The notes under the pieces are model-generated. The model searched no databases, had not been told where the DNA came from, and saw only the letters and a list, made by a program, of their open reading frames with translations. 64,000 nucleotides of DNA from Polytrichum commune. Taxonomy: Eukaryota > Streptophyta > Polytrichopsida > Polytrichales > Polytrichaceae. The stretch is from contig OX485808.1 in NCBI GenBank assembly GCA_950295325.1, forward strand, positions 33,438,527 to 33,502,526, in the 5' to 3' direction. Shown one piece after another: positions 11,500 to 22,794 of this stretch (within the stretch, counting starts at the first letter, position 1; the number at the start of each line of letters is the position of its first letter). Position numbers and translations under genes: made by a program.

Positions 11500-11582
11500 A
11501 ACTATAATTATATATGTATATGTATGTATATATATATATATAATTTATATAATTTATATAATTTATATGTATATGTATATAT
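11500..11582. repeat. AT-rich microsatellite (TATA/TATG and AATTTAT repeats)
   Basis: Alternating TA and TATG units are followed by three copies of ATAATTT and more TATATG. No other feature is seen from 11583 to 12939 apart from short TTTAGTGTCA-type motifs near 11880-11930. Confidence 0.8.
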
Positions 11583-13097
11583 AGAACTATAGTTGCTCCC
11601 TAAAATGCATTGAAAGAAATCTAGTTAACTATAGTTATTTCGGCAGTTCTTGATTATTTATTCTAAAAAATTCGGGTGATATCAAAATCCTTGACATGCA
11701 TTTGAGAAGAAGGTGCACAAAATCCAAGAAAGGTTTGGTATAGTAAATAGCCATGGATTGGCATGAGCAAAGTGGACAACTATAATTGTAGTCTTTCATA
11801 GTAAAGGACAGAGCCTCACGGTTCTACCGTTTTCTTGTTCATAAGAAGTGTCATCCAAAAAATTACCATAGTGACATTAAATACCATATGACACTAAATA
11901 TCATATTTAGTGTCATTTTCTAGTCAAGGTGGAATTAATGTGGGTCTTTCCCTAAGTCTTCATGAAGACTTCCGACCAACACATTGAATGTTAGTTTTAG
12001 GACAAGGGTAGCCCCAAATGAAAACAATCACTCACATTATTTTTTTTTCTAGAAAATTAGTTGATGTGGTCCACACTAATTAGTTGATGTGGCCCACAAT
12101 TATTTTCATTGTGAGAGTTAGCATGGGCTCTAAAAAAATATTGTGGCCCACAATAATAAGACTATATAGCGTATATAAAGGATAACTTCAATAGGCTTTT
12201 TACTTACACGTGTTCTAGTATGTGCAACCCATTACAAGAAACATAGCCGAGAAGACTCTCTTAGTTGTTACATTTTCCATCACTGGGTGAAGGTTTTGGG
12301 AACATCCCTATGGCAATATAGCAACAAATTGCTTCATAGTTGCAAATTATTTGCAGCTATTTTAAGACCATCAAACCGGTCGGACAATTCACCACAAGAC
12401 AACCATGGTCAGGAGAAAAAATACCCTCACAAACTCATTTACTGTCCATTACTCTAGAGGAAGGGATTCAAAAGGGTCTTTGAGCAACTAAATCAAAGAA
12501 ATCATCGGTAGCAACAACAAAGTTCCAAAATTTGACAAGTGCCCATGGGAAAACCTCATTTCGACGTCACGGGCATTTCAGTGAGCGATTTTGGACATTA
12601 GATTTCATTTGGGACTCATCAAAATAGCTTTCATGCAATTTTGAGGCATATCCGAGGGGTTAACAATTTATAGCCCCACGTACTTGAAATGTTGTTTATA
12701 TTGTACCAAGGCCACGAAGATTTGATAGGTAAATGCGAAACCGGATCGCGAAGTTTGTTAAAAACACTATGGAAAATTTCTTTGGCCAAATTCGCCGACA
12801 TTTTTCATGTTGCCGATTCAGTAAAAAATTCGAACCACTTGTGTATTCACAAACTTGTTGTTCATTCTATATTGGTCCTTTACATGTATGGTATGCATGT
12901 ATGGTATGCATGTGGGTGTTGATTTGGTTACGTTTCTTAATTTGACATCGATTATTTGATCGGTGTGTGGTTTAGGTGAGGATCGAAGAACAAAGACCAT
13001 AACCGACGCATTGCTAAAACAGATTGGACTACAACTTCAAATTTCATCAGCTGCTCCCCTCTCAATAGTCAACACAATTGGGAGCACCTATGTATTA

Positions 13098-13175
13098 GGT
13101 AATCGTTTGATTGGAACCGGTTATCGGTGCAGAACCGGTTCTGCACCGATAACCGGTTCCAATCAAACGATTACC
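13098..13175. repeat. perfect 78-bp palindrome without spacer
   Basis: The arms are 39 bp each and meet at the centre of GGTTCTGCAG-type sequence around 13136/13137 with no loop. AACCGGTT occurs at the centre and again in each arm as GGAACCGGTTATCGG and its complement. Every base pairs. Such a structure extrudes easily and is usually unstable, so it is either recent or maintained. Confidence 0.95.
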
Positions 13176-13178
13176 GGA

Positions 13179-13359
13179 CGTAACCGGTTGGCCGCATTGT
13201 GAGCCGCGCAGGTGACCTAAACAGCGGGTCACCTGTCACCATAACCGATTTAGATGATCATAACCGGCTGGGATGTCGAGGTTATCGTCTGCAAACCTGT
13301 GTGCTCAGAGCCAATCGTGTAGTGCCACCTCGGCGAAACAAAGCGGCCAACCGGTTACG
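13179..13359. mobile_element. 181-bp MITE with CGTAACCGGTTGGCCGC ends
   Basis: The left end CGTAACCGGTTGGCCGCATTGT (positions 13179-13200) is matched by the inverted right end at 13338-13359 with one mismatch. An internal inverted repeat, CAGGTGACC and GGTCACCTG, lies at 13208-13236. It sits next to the palindrome, within DNA absent from the sister repeat at 16410. No coding capacity. Confidence 0.75.
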
Positions 13360-13643
13360 TATTTAGGTAAAGGAACCAACAAACGTGCACCTATGATAAC
13401 CATAACTACAAATGAAGGGAGGGCCGATTTTCAATCCGGTCTTTTTGTGTGGACGCTTCATTGTAGATTTGCTAGTGCGACATAAGATTTCGTTGTGTAG
13501 ATCATGTAATCGGTATGAAGTTGGAGAACATGAGAAAACAACCCGCATAACACCCAATATATCTTGTGCACTTTGACATGGTTGATTATTTGGTTTTGAC
13601 CCTTGGGCCACAATCACAAAAGCAAACACAAGGAGGCTCCAGT

Positions 13644-13873
13644 CAATGAACGGGGAGAACTGGCTGCTAGTTACAGATGAACCGGTCGAGTTTGAGGAAT
13701 AACCGGTTGATGTTCAAGACTTTGGGAAAATTATGGATCGTTTGAGAGGAATTTAGAGAATATACTGCAATTCAACAAAGAAAGCCGAAAGATGTCAACA
13801 TGTAACCGAATGGACTTGGAAACACGACGGTCTCAACCGATTATGCCCTAAAATCTCCACGGACACTGGCTCC
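13644..13873 (-). repeat. AACCGG-rich dispersed repeat, copy a (inverted)
   Basis: On the minus strand it reads GTGTCC, then an ATAATCGGTTGAGA block, a CCAAGTCCATTCGG block, ATTC...AATTCCTCTCAAA, TCTTGAACATCAACCGG, CCTCAAACTCGACCGG and the GTTCTCCCCGTTCATTG end. The same order is seen in the copies at 39405, 39625, 40393, 44273, 59065 and 63471. Confidence 0.75.
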
Positions 13874-14721
13874 AGTGAAGAAAAATAATATTAGCAGCAA
13901 GAAAGTTTGACCTCAATTTTGTTCCTCACAGAGTTGTAATTTACAACTGCTCTGCGCTTTAGTTCCATCCCTCGATCCATCCTTCTTATTCGTCTCCTCG
14001 GAACACTGCCAAAAAGCAGAAGGTCTTTTCATGTGCCTTGTTTTTCTCGTTCTCCATCTTCCAGAGGTCAGCTTTACCTCTCGAAGTTTTTGCTCCCTTA
14101 GCAAAAAAGTATGATGAAACATCATCAACAAAGATTGAAAACGATCTCTCGTTATTTAGTTACGGTTATTGGAAGTGCATGTAAGTTGGCATCTTGAAAT
14201 GAATGCATAGATCCTCCCAATTGTGTTGACCGATTAGTTGTATTAAACTTGTTAATAAAAGTTTTATGAAAATGTGGTCCAATCTCTTTTAAGCATGTAT
14301 CTTTATGGTGTCCATTCTTAGATCCATACCTAACCACACCATTCAAATATAGGTGTGAGGTTAAGAGAAGTAAGCGAATGACACCCGCAAACCTTAATCT
14401 AATCATTTAGATTGTCCAAAGCTTTTGAAAAAGAAAAGGTTGAAAGGAAAGCATTCCGAGAGGTATAGAGAGTGATTGAGACGTTCTTGAGGACATCGTT
14501 GAATCTCCGCACAAATGACCTGCAATTGCAATAGATTTTCTCGTGGTTGAGTTATTTTGGAAACTTGCAAGTTTCTTGGTAAAGAAATTGCAATAGATTT
14601 TCTAATGGTGGAGTTGTTTTGAAAACTTGCAAATTACTTGGTATTCGAACATTCATCAGATTCCTTGAGCACATTCACATGGCTGATTCATAATTCTAAC
14701 TTCTCAACATCAAGACTGGTG

Positions 14722-14751
14722 CCCTAGGGTTTAGGGTTTAGGGTTTAGGGT
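14722..14751 (+). repeat. interstitial telomere-like (TTTAGGG) repeat
   Basis: About four units of the plant telomere repeat GGTTTAG are preceded by CCCTA. Short telo-boxes of this kind are often near plant promoters or mark old end-joining. No adjacent gene is apparent. Confidence 0.9.
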
Positions 14752-14911
14752 CTAGCAATTGCAGAAGTAGGTGCTAAGGCAGTTCAATTACCCATATATA
14801 AACATTTTGGCAACCAACAGTAAGGGCAATTGGAGGCACTGACACTGTCACCCATTCCAAGTTCCAAAATGGCTGGCCGTTGGCACCAGCATTTTGTGCA
14901 CATAATGTTCT

Positions 14912-15021
14912 CCCTCTTTAGTATGACACGTTTGGGAAACACAAAAAAAAATGTCGTATTATCAAGGTGTTGTCTTCTCATTAATATGACAAATGGTGTA
15001 AAGTTGTCGTATTATTGAGGG
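14912..15021. mobile_element. 110-bp MITE with CCCTCTTTAGTATGACA ends
   Basis: The left end CCCTCTTTAGTATGACA is matched by an inverted right end TGTCGTATTATTGAGGG, with mismatches. An internal TGTCGTATTATCAAGG suggests tandem or nested ends. A clear target duplication was not seen. Confidence 0.6.
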
Positions 15022-15471
15022 AATACGAAAACATAAGTAATGTGAGCTTCAAAATATACAACGAGTTTAAGCAATACAGATGGTATGAAATAATAACTTA
15101 TAACTCCAAACAAATACAAATAATTTTCAAGAACTCCTGAAATAGGAGTCCAAAGATCTTTGGTGTTGCCTAACCAAGTTAGCAACTATCATCTTATCTA
15201 AATTTCCTACTAATTTTTGAAAACTAATGATTTCATTAACATCAAAATATAAAAAGTTCTCTTATAAGAAACTAGACAACAATGATGCATGACATTTAGG
15301 AACATACTAGGTAGGAGGCCACTCTAACCCTAACCATGTCCATTCTACACTAGTAACCCTAATTATCATTAAGTTCCCAATGATAAGTGAAGTTCCCAAG
15401 TAGTTCCCAAGTGAAAATGGATGTATTTTAGATGTACATAACATAGATGAAAGGAGTTTTAGTATTAACTA

Positions 15472-15624
15472 CCTCTTTAATATGACAAATCATAGATTTT
15501 GAATGTCGCATTATCGAGTGTCGTAATTGTATAAAAGAGGGAGGTTTGAACTAAAAAGTTTGGTCTCGCAAAAATGTGTCATAATATCGAGGGTGTCGTA
15601 TAAACAAGTGTCGTATTAACTAGG
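15472..15624. mobile_element. 153-bp MITE of the same family as 14912
   Basis: The left end CCTCTTTAATATGACA pairs with the right end TGTCGTATTAACTAGG. Further TGTCGNATTATCGAG motifs lie inside at about 15515 and 15590. The shared ends mark a family with the element at 14912-15021. Confidence 0.6.
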
Positions 15625-16712
15625 TTAGATTGTAGTTTGTGTTTGTATGTGCAGGTGCAATGGATTGCGACACCATGAAGCCAAGCTAGTGGGTAGTTTA
15701 CATTCATGGAATTTTCATATTCCCCATCGAGAATATCGGCAAATTCTAAAATTCAACAAATTGGCCTATTGTCACTTGGAATTATTGAACTAGGTAATGA
15801 ATGCGAGGAGCCTCACCATAGGTTGTACTAGGCATCTGGCTGACAATGGTTATGTACGCATTGGGTGGATGCATATCATAGATGATGGCATAGTGACATG
15901 TATCCATTGTTAGATGCAATGGTCAGGCTAGGGCAATGCACAACCATTCATTATAGGTGGTAATGTGCCAAAATCCTCATATCCAATCATGAATGAACAA
16001 ACACATCAACAAAATCGCTTATTTTGACCTCCACCAACGAGGTAATGGATGCGAGGAGCCTTGCCATGGGCTATAGTAGGCACCCAACCTACAAACGTTG
16101 TAATGGCTCCATATTTAGCAGGTGCGTACTACAACCAATGCCACGGCGACATGTGTCCATTTCTAGGCGTAGTGGCCAAGCCAAAGCAAGGTCATCCGTT
16201 ACAGGTTATAAAGTAGATGGGTCTTAAGTGGCTCGTTTTCTTAATTGGACTTGTATATTTGGTTGGTATGTGATTTGGCAAGGATCAAATTGTAAACCTC
16301 ATAAAGACACATGTTTAAGAGAGATTAGACTGCATCTTGAAATATTAATAACATTTCTGCACCTGAAAGTGAACACAATTGGGAGGACCCATGTATCCGG
16401 CTAAGAAACCAACAAACGTGCACTTGTGATAACCATAACTAAATCATGGGAGGTCCGATTTTCAATCCGGTTTTTGCAAACGTTTCATTATAGGTTTGCT
16501 CATGCAACACGAGTTTTGTTGAGTAAACCTAATCGGTAGAAGTTAGAGAACTTGAAGAACGAACCAAGTAACACCCACATACCTTAATGTGGTTCCTCGC
16601 ATCCAATCAGGAATACTAGACAAACAAACATCAGCAAAAATGCTTGACCTGACTCCTACTCCAATGACACAAAACATGTTTGAATGAAGTGAATCCTGCA
16701 AATGCTAGTTGA

Positions 16713-18016
16713 TCATGACTGTAAACCTAATGTCCTCTTCCCAGTGTTGAGCAACTGAACCAGAAAGTGGGAGGGCTGAATGAGAGTGAAGCGCAGAAGA
16801 TCGCCTATTTGAAGGTTATTGTCGTCGCAGAAGGATCTCCAGCCAACACCAAACGTCAGTCTCTTCCTCCCTGTTTCACGAACAACGCCACGGTCCACCA
16901 AGGTCACTTGCGCATTTTGAAATTCCAGTTTGATCCTCTTGTGGATCTGGTCTTCGTAATCTCGCACAAATTTCTGAGGAATCTCCTGCCATCGGTGGTG
17001 TACAACTGCATCAGTAAGAATGCGCTTCAATTCCCTTCCTCGGTTCCAGTTATGCAACAACTTGGCATCATCACAAGTGGTATGGGTGTCAAGTGTTTAC
17101 CATGTTCGTCGGAGAACTGCATCAGTAAGAATTCAAATCAATTCTCTTTCTTAGTTCCAGTTATGCAACAATTTGGCATCATTTGGAATACTATGGATGT
17201 CAAGTGCTTACTATTTTGGTCGGAGTAAGATTGCATCAGTAAGAATGCACTTACAATCTTCTTTATCAGTTTCCGTCATGGAACAGTTTGGCATCATTAC
17301 AAGTGGTATAGGCGTCAAGTGGTTACCATTTTGGCGCCGTAATATGGAGATCGCGGGTGTCCTTCGACGTGAGTAGGGCACAAAATCTTCACAAATCCGG
17401 GTCCACGCTTGGAGGATGGACTCGAATAGAAATAATGTTCACGGATTTGAGAATTTCGTGCATCGAAATCCTTAACCTGAGGTTGAGAAATCTTCCCCTG
17501 CTTCGGATGCTCCACCGATCTCCGACGTGGCTTAAATCTTGCAGACTCCCTTGGAGACTCATCCTCATCAAATTGGTCATGGTGATCACAGAGCAAATCC
17601 TCAATTGGTTTGAGTAAATAGTCCAACACGTCTGCCCTCTTCCACCGAGAAACCTGATCACAATTGAAAGCCGACTCAAAGCAGCTGCAAGCATTTGAAG
17701 ACTGTTGGACTGTTGTGAATGACAAATTTCGGGAGTCGTGGATTGCATCGACATCGGGGTTCACGTGCACCACGAACCTCGACATTGAAACTAAATTGAA
17801 CAGTAGGATGTCGCCTCTGTTGATTCGATTCGCAATAATAAACTTCTGCCAATCAGATTGTCTGCTATACACTCGAACTCCCCCCCTTTCTCTGCGCTTT
17901 ATTTTGAGCGCCACTAGCCATGTTTCATCACCATAACCATATCTCTCGAGGATGATCTTCTTACAAAACTTGTCACCATGCTCGCGTACAAATGCAGCTG
18001 GAATATCCTGCAACAT
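16713..18016 (-). CDS. B3-domain (REM-like) DNA-binding protein, copy 1
   Basis: Two minus-strand blocks each encode a plant B3 DNA-binding domain. The first (18016-17315, 233 codons) starts MLQDIPAAFVREHGDKF and carries DWQKFIIANRINRGDILLF, the second half of a B3 fold, within residues 1 to about 83. A charged Ser/Arg/Pro linker follows. The second block (17060-16713) has RWQEIPQKFVRDY and GWRSFCDDNNLQIGDLLRF. An intron must join them, and a GT donor sits right after CAAAATG near 17328. Tandem B3 domains are typical of the REM class of nuclear regulators. An in-frame ATG at 18100 precedes a TAG before residue 1, so I start at 18016. Whether the gene is functional is uncertain. Confidence 0.65.
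17005..17347 (-). repeat. ~115-bp tandem repeat between the two B3 exons
   Basis: Three units share TTTGGCATCAT, a GGTATRGGYGTCAAGTG block, TTACCAT and TGCATCAGTAAGAAT (plus-strand view), with a period near 115 bp. On the coding strand each unit ends in CTGATGCAG or a variant and starts near ATG|GTAA, so it resembles a duplicated splice-site region of the second B3 exon. Confidence 0.75.
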
Positions 18017-18564
18017 TTCGAGCTACACTTCAGGCTCGGTAATCAAGCAGCCCAGAGATAATTTTGCAGAAACCCTAACCTTGCACTTGAGTTCTTCCAT
18101 CGAACTCGACACAATTGCAAGACAGCAGATAGGATTGCGTGAAGAGAATCGTGGTGATTCTCGTTAAGAAATATATTGGCGGAGTCTTACCAGTGGAGGG
18201 TTTACAAGTTTCACCATGTTGGTCGTCGAAGTCTTGGTGAAGTAGATGATGGATTGCGAGCTCGTTTGACTGCATATCTGCAGTTCTCTGGGCCTTTACC
18301 CCACCTTCAACTATTTTTCCGGACACTGCAAACATTGCAGGTGACAACTAACGTATCGGCGGTGCACATAAGGACCATTATTTCGATGTTCAGAAACGAT
18401 TGACTCGGACATAGGCTCACAATTCGTACAGAGAATTGACTTGCAGCATGGTGATATAGGGGTTCTGTGATATAGAGGTCATCATTGTCCTGCACTCTCA
18501 TCCATTGTAAAGTCAGACGTCAAGCCCGCACATGTTTATTCACATTCGTGGGAGGTAAATAAGG

Positions 18565-19662
18565 TAGGGACTTTTGATGATGTGATTTGACATATTCCAG
18601 AAAAGAAATTTACAATTTCTCATGAAATTGCACTGAACTTTGTGTTCGACAAAGGTCCATATTTCAACACTCATGGTCATGTGCACATTGCACAAGCATC
18701 ATCAGCTAATTCTGCTTGTGAGGAGGGCGTTCCAGGTGCATGAGTAGTGAAACATGATCGATGATTAACATCGTTTCATTCCAGATGAGGACTGTGACAA
18801 TCTCTGATGTATACGCAGATTGCTCAATGTGGTTTCAGTCCTTGAGGCCACTTTCTATTTCTTAACTTGGCACCTGTTTACATAATCTGGTCCTTGAGAT
18901 TTAATTCCCTCTTCTCTGTAGCCGTGGTTTAATTCCACATGGAAAACTTTCAATTGGTCGGTCTATGCATTAGAAGACGTCCCTCACACACATTGCCAAT
19001 TGTCAATTTGAGAATTGCTAATTTGCGTGAAATGTGAGTTGTCAACATCCAGAAACCTTAAGTGGACTGTCTCTTCCCATGCAAAAAAAACCATGAGTTC
19101 ACCCTCGGTTCATCACAAAGTTTTCACCGTCCAGGATGAAAAGAGCTCTCTCCGCGAATGAAGAAGCTGCAGTAGGGATGAGAAGTACTTCACGTTTGTT
19201 TTGCAAACTGACATGTGATGTTGTGATGCTTCGTAGGTAGCTTACGTCTATTCTCATCAAATTTAGCTGCGCACAATTTGAGGATATTGATGAAGGTTTA
19301 GGATTTAACTAAGTTTGTCATCATGTGAGTTGTGATCATTTGTCCTACATAACAGTTGCAAAAGGATCTTCAAGTAGATAAATCGTGCTCTCTACTTAAC
19401 TTCTCTTCTGCTTCACCCAGATGTGGGCCGTGCATTTGTAGCAAAATTTCTGAAACTCTCGTGATCTGTGTGACGACGCTTGGATCTTTTCCTAGTACAA
19501 AGTTCGCTAAATGTAAAGTATCTCATAGCTTCCTTTACCCGACTGAGTATCTGAGAACCTACAGACCACCTTCTGGACGAGAATTTGAGAAAGGAGTTCT
19601 AATAAATTTGGTGATTGACGTTGAGAGAACACATAAGTTTTAGCTTCAAGGAAGAATTGGCC
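18565..19662. other. noncoding stretch, no gene supported
   Basis: I find no domain-bearing frame. The last 100 bases share GATTTGGTGATTGA-type sequence with the upstream region of the intact PhzF gene, so they are probably an old promoter. An Alu-like or MITE structure was not seen. Confidence 0.4.
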
Positions 19663-20587
19663 ATGGCAGGATGCGTATTCCCTGTTTCTGAAGCCATCCA
19701 AGCTCACCATGGGCCGAATTCGTGCGCAAGGATGGTGGACTTCGCCCTGGTTGACGTATTCACGGATGTGGCCTTGAATGAAAACCCGGCTGCCGTGTGT
19801 CTACTGCCGAGTTTCAGTGATGAGAAGTGGATGCAGAATGTTGCCACCAAATTTAGCGCCCCAATGGCAGCATTTCTTGTCAAGCGAGAGTCGTTTGGCA
19901 ATCATGAAAACGGCATCTCGGAGGAGGCAAATGCAAATGGTGCAATTAAACGTGAGTGTCTCCACCATATCCTTGATCAGGGAGTCCACTGTGTTCCTGA
20001 TGATTAAGGCATTGATGGCTCTGGATGAAGGCATTCATAATACTTGCAGGCAATGTAAACCATTCAGTTGCCAATTTACTTTATCAGATTACGCTTATAT
20101 ACGCTATTAATGAATTCAGAAACGTAGTTCACTGCACTGCTGAGTCACAAGGTCTGCATTCTTGATCAGGAATCCGGCGGCCACTCGCTGGCTTTGTCAA
20201 TTTGCACCTGCATCTACTACTCTGTCCTAGATGCCTTCAAAAATTGTGTTCAATTATGCGATGAATTGTTGCGAGGTCTTGAGATAGGTCTCCTGTCTGT
20301 ATGTGTTCTAATTCGTACTTGCAATATGATGCAGCTGGAGAGAAAGCGAGTCATTACGACATAAGGTGGTTCACGGTCCACAAAGAATGTCCATTATGCG
20401 GGCACGTAATTTTAGCATCTGCTTATCTTCTGTTCAAATGAGGCCAAGCTCCTGGCTCCACCATTTACTTCCACACATAGTCGTCAGGATTGATGTCTGC
20501 ACGCAAGATCTTTGGCGATGAAAAAGCCATCGCCGAAGAGGAATGGCACGGGGTAGTAGAGCTCTGTTTCCCCAGCCTCAAAGTCCC
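19663..20587 (+). pseudogene. PhzF-family protein, truncated second copy
   Basis: Exon 1 (19663-19951) has exactly the length of exon 1 in the intact gene at 24550-25920 and keeps the GT donor. It contains VDVFTDVALNENPAAVCLL, where the usual GNPAAV has Glu-Asn for Lys-Gly. Exon 2 starts at 20335 after a GATGCAG acceptor and keeps YDIRWFTV, but the CGHAT motif reads CGHVI. In-frame stops follow at about 20440 and 20478. The match ends near 20587 in EWHGVVELCFPSLK, where a different repeat is joined. The catalytic C-terminal half with the GSAH motif is missing, so this is a dead partial copy. Confidence 0.85.
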
Positions 20588-20765
20588 ACTTTCGACACCG
20601 CATGTTTTTAGGTTTGATCCAGCTTGTCATCTTGTCATCATGCTGTGTAACCGCTCATTCTAGTTTCTAGTTACATTTGTTGTTCAAGTGCTCTCTCGTA
20701 TATATTCCATTTTGACTTGAGCTAAAGAGAGTCGTCTGAATGATTTACGGTTCCATACGTATCAG
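20588..20765 (+). repeat. low-copy repeat R1, copy 1
   Basis: It begins CGACACCGCATGTTTTTAGG and contains CTTGTCATCATGCTG, AAGTGCTCTC and CATTTTGACTTGAGCTAAAG. It matches 22795-22990 in the same orientation and 24130-24300 inverted. It abuts the truncated PhzF copy directly. Confidence 0.75.
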
Positions 20766-20914
20766 GTGCGTACTACAAGCAAAGGCAGGCGACATGTGTC
20801 CATTTGTAGACGACATCAGCAAAATTCTTAACATGACCACTCCAATGAACACAATGTTTGAATGAAGTGTATCGTGTTAATGCTAATTGATCATGACAGT
20901 AAACCTAATGTCCT

Positions 20915-22057
20915 CTACCCATTAAGTAACCGAACAAAAAAGTGTGAGGGCCGAACGAGAGTGAACTGAAGAAGATCGCCTGTTTGAAGGTTATTGTCAT
21001 TGCAGAAGGATCCCCAGCCAACACCAAACGTAAGTCTGTCTCTCTTACTCCCTGCTTCACGAATAACGCCACGGTTCACCCAGGTCACTTGCGAATTTTG
21101 GGATTCCAATTTAATCATCTCGTGGATCTGGTCTCCGTAATCTCGCACAAATTTATAAGGAATCTCCTGCCATCGGTGTAAAATTGCATCAGAATAAGTG
21201 CGCTTCAATCTCCTTTTTTAGTTCCAGTTATGCAACACTTTGGCATCATCACAAGTGGTACAGGTGAGAAGTGCTTACCATTTGGGTCGGAGTAAAGTTG
21301 CATCAGAAAGATTAAACTTCAATTTCCAGCTATGCAACAATTTGGCATCTCCACAATTTTGGTGAGTGCTTACCATTCTGGCGCTGTAATGTCGCGGGTG
21401 GCCTTCGACGTGAGTAGGGCACAAAATCTTCACAAATCCGGGTCCACGCTTGGAGGATGGACTCGGATAGAAATGATGTTCACGGATTTGAGAATTTCGT
21501 GCATCGAAATCCTTAACCTGAGGTTGAGAAATCTTCCCCTGCTTCGGATGCTCCACCGATCTCCGACGTGGCTTAAATCTTGCAGACTCCCTTGGAGACT
21601 CATCCTCATCAAATTGGTCATGGTGATCACAGAGCAAATCCTCAATTGGTTTGAGTAAATAGTCCAACACGTCTGCCCTCTTCCACCGAGAAACCTGATC
21701 ACAATTGAAAGCCGACTCAAAGCAGCTGCAAGCATTTGAAGAATGTTGGACTATTGTGAATGACAAATTTCGAGAGTCGTGGATTGCATCGACATCGGGG
21801 TTCACGTGCACCACGAACCTCGACATTGAAACTAAACTGAACAGTAGGATGTCGCCTCTGTTGATTCGATTCGCAATAATAAACTTCTGCCAATCAGATT
21901 GTCTGCTATACACTTGAACTCCCCCCCTCTTTCTGTGCTGTATTGTGAGTGCCACTAGCCATGTTTCATCACCATAACCATATCTCTCGAGGATGATCTT
22001 CTTACAAAACTTGTCACCATGCTCGCGCACAAACGCAGCTGGAATATCCTGCAACAT
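20915..22057 (-). CDS. B3-domain (REM-like) DNA-binding protein, copy 2
   Basis: The first block (22057-21275) opens MLQDIPAAFVREHGDKF and matches copy 1 for more than 220 codons, with scattered substitutions such as TIQHRKRGGVQ. The second block (21208-20915) has HRWQEIPYKFVRDYGDQI and GWGSFCNDNNLQTGDLLQF and ends FFVRLLNG. The linking intron region holds two units of the repeat seen three times in copy 1. The in-frame ATG at 22141 is followed by the same TAG seen in copy 1, so that stop predates the duplication or the true start is at 22057. Two B3 domains suggest a nuclear DNA-binding regulator; targets are unknown. Confidence 0.65.
21180..21400 (-). repeat. two units of the B3 intron repeat
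   Basis: Two copies of the TTTGGCATC...CAAGTGCTTACCATT...TTGCATCAG unit lie between the B3 exons of copy 2, against three in copy 1. The array therefore changed length after the gene duplicated. Confidence 0.65.
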
Positions 22058-22794
22058 TTCGAGCTACACTTCAGGCTCGGTAATCAAGCAGCCCAGAGAT
22101 AATTTTGCAGAAACCCTAACCTTGCACTTGAGTTCTTCCATCGAACTCGACACAATTGCAAGACGACAGATAGGATTGCGTGAAGAGAATCGTGGTGATT
22201 CTCGTTAACAAACATATTGGCGGAGTCTTACCAGTCGAGGGTTTACAAGTTTCACCATGTTTGTCGTCGAAGTCTTGGTGAAGTAGATGATGGATTGCGA
22301 GCTCGTTTGACTGCATATCTGCAGGTCTCTGGGCATTTACCCCACCTTCAACTATTTTTCCGGACACTGCAAACATTACAGGTGACAATTAACGTATCGG
22401 CTGTGCACATAAGGATCACTACTTCGACGTTCGGAAACGATCCACTCGAATACCTCCCACAATTCGTACGGAAAATTGCCTTGCAGTCAAGGTGATGTAC
22501 GGATGCTGCGATACAGAGGTCATCATTGTCCTGCACTCTCATCCATCACAAAATCAGATATCAAGCCCCCACATGCTTATTACAATCGTGGGAGAGAGAT
22601 GTGGTGGAGTTTTTGTAGGCTTTCAAGTATACCGGACGTATCCTTTAACGTTTCTGTCTGTGTTTTGTACAATTGCTTATTAATAGAATTAATATGTATT
22701 CATGGACCGGTGTTTTTCATAAAGAAATTGGTGTTGTCATGAGTTGGTGCTTGAGCCACAGTTGAGATCTTGGAGCTGGTCTTGTTTGAAAAGT

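Larger units (their letters stand above)
12940..13620 (+). repeat. dispersed repeat, filled copy (sister at 16225-16600)
   Basis: 12940-13102 aligns with 16225-16410, and 13360-13620 aligns with 16411-16600, including CACAATTGGGAG, ACCAACAAACGTGCAC and GATTTTCAATCCGGT. In the 16-kb copy the two halves adjoin. Here they are separated by about 260 bp that hold a palindrome and a small MITE. A related inverted copy lies near 35600-35760. Confidence 0.75.
16110..18560. repeat. segmental duplication unit A (with 20765-22600)
   Basis: The unit begins with AGGTGCGTACTACAA and runs past the 5' side of a B3 gene to the GCACATG...TATTAC...TCGTGGGAG block. Unit B matches it with very high identity across the first B3 exon and upstream region. 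Unit B lacks the equivalent of about 16165-16628, so the units differ by an insertion or deletion there. Confidence 0.85.
20765..22600. repeat. segmental duplication unit B (with 16110-18560)
   Basis: This unit is nearly identical to 17366-18500 over 21407-22540, and more diverged on its left part. It carries the second B3 gene. Differences in the B3 first exon are few and mostly single bases, so the duplication is fairly recent or was homogenised. Confidence 0.85.
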
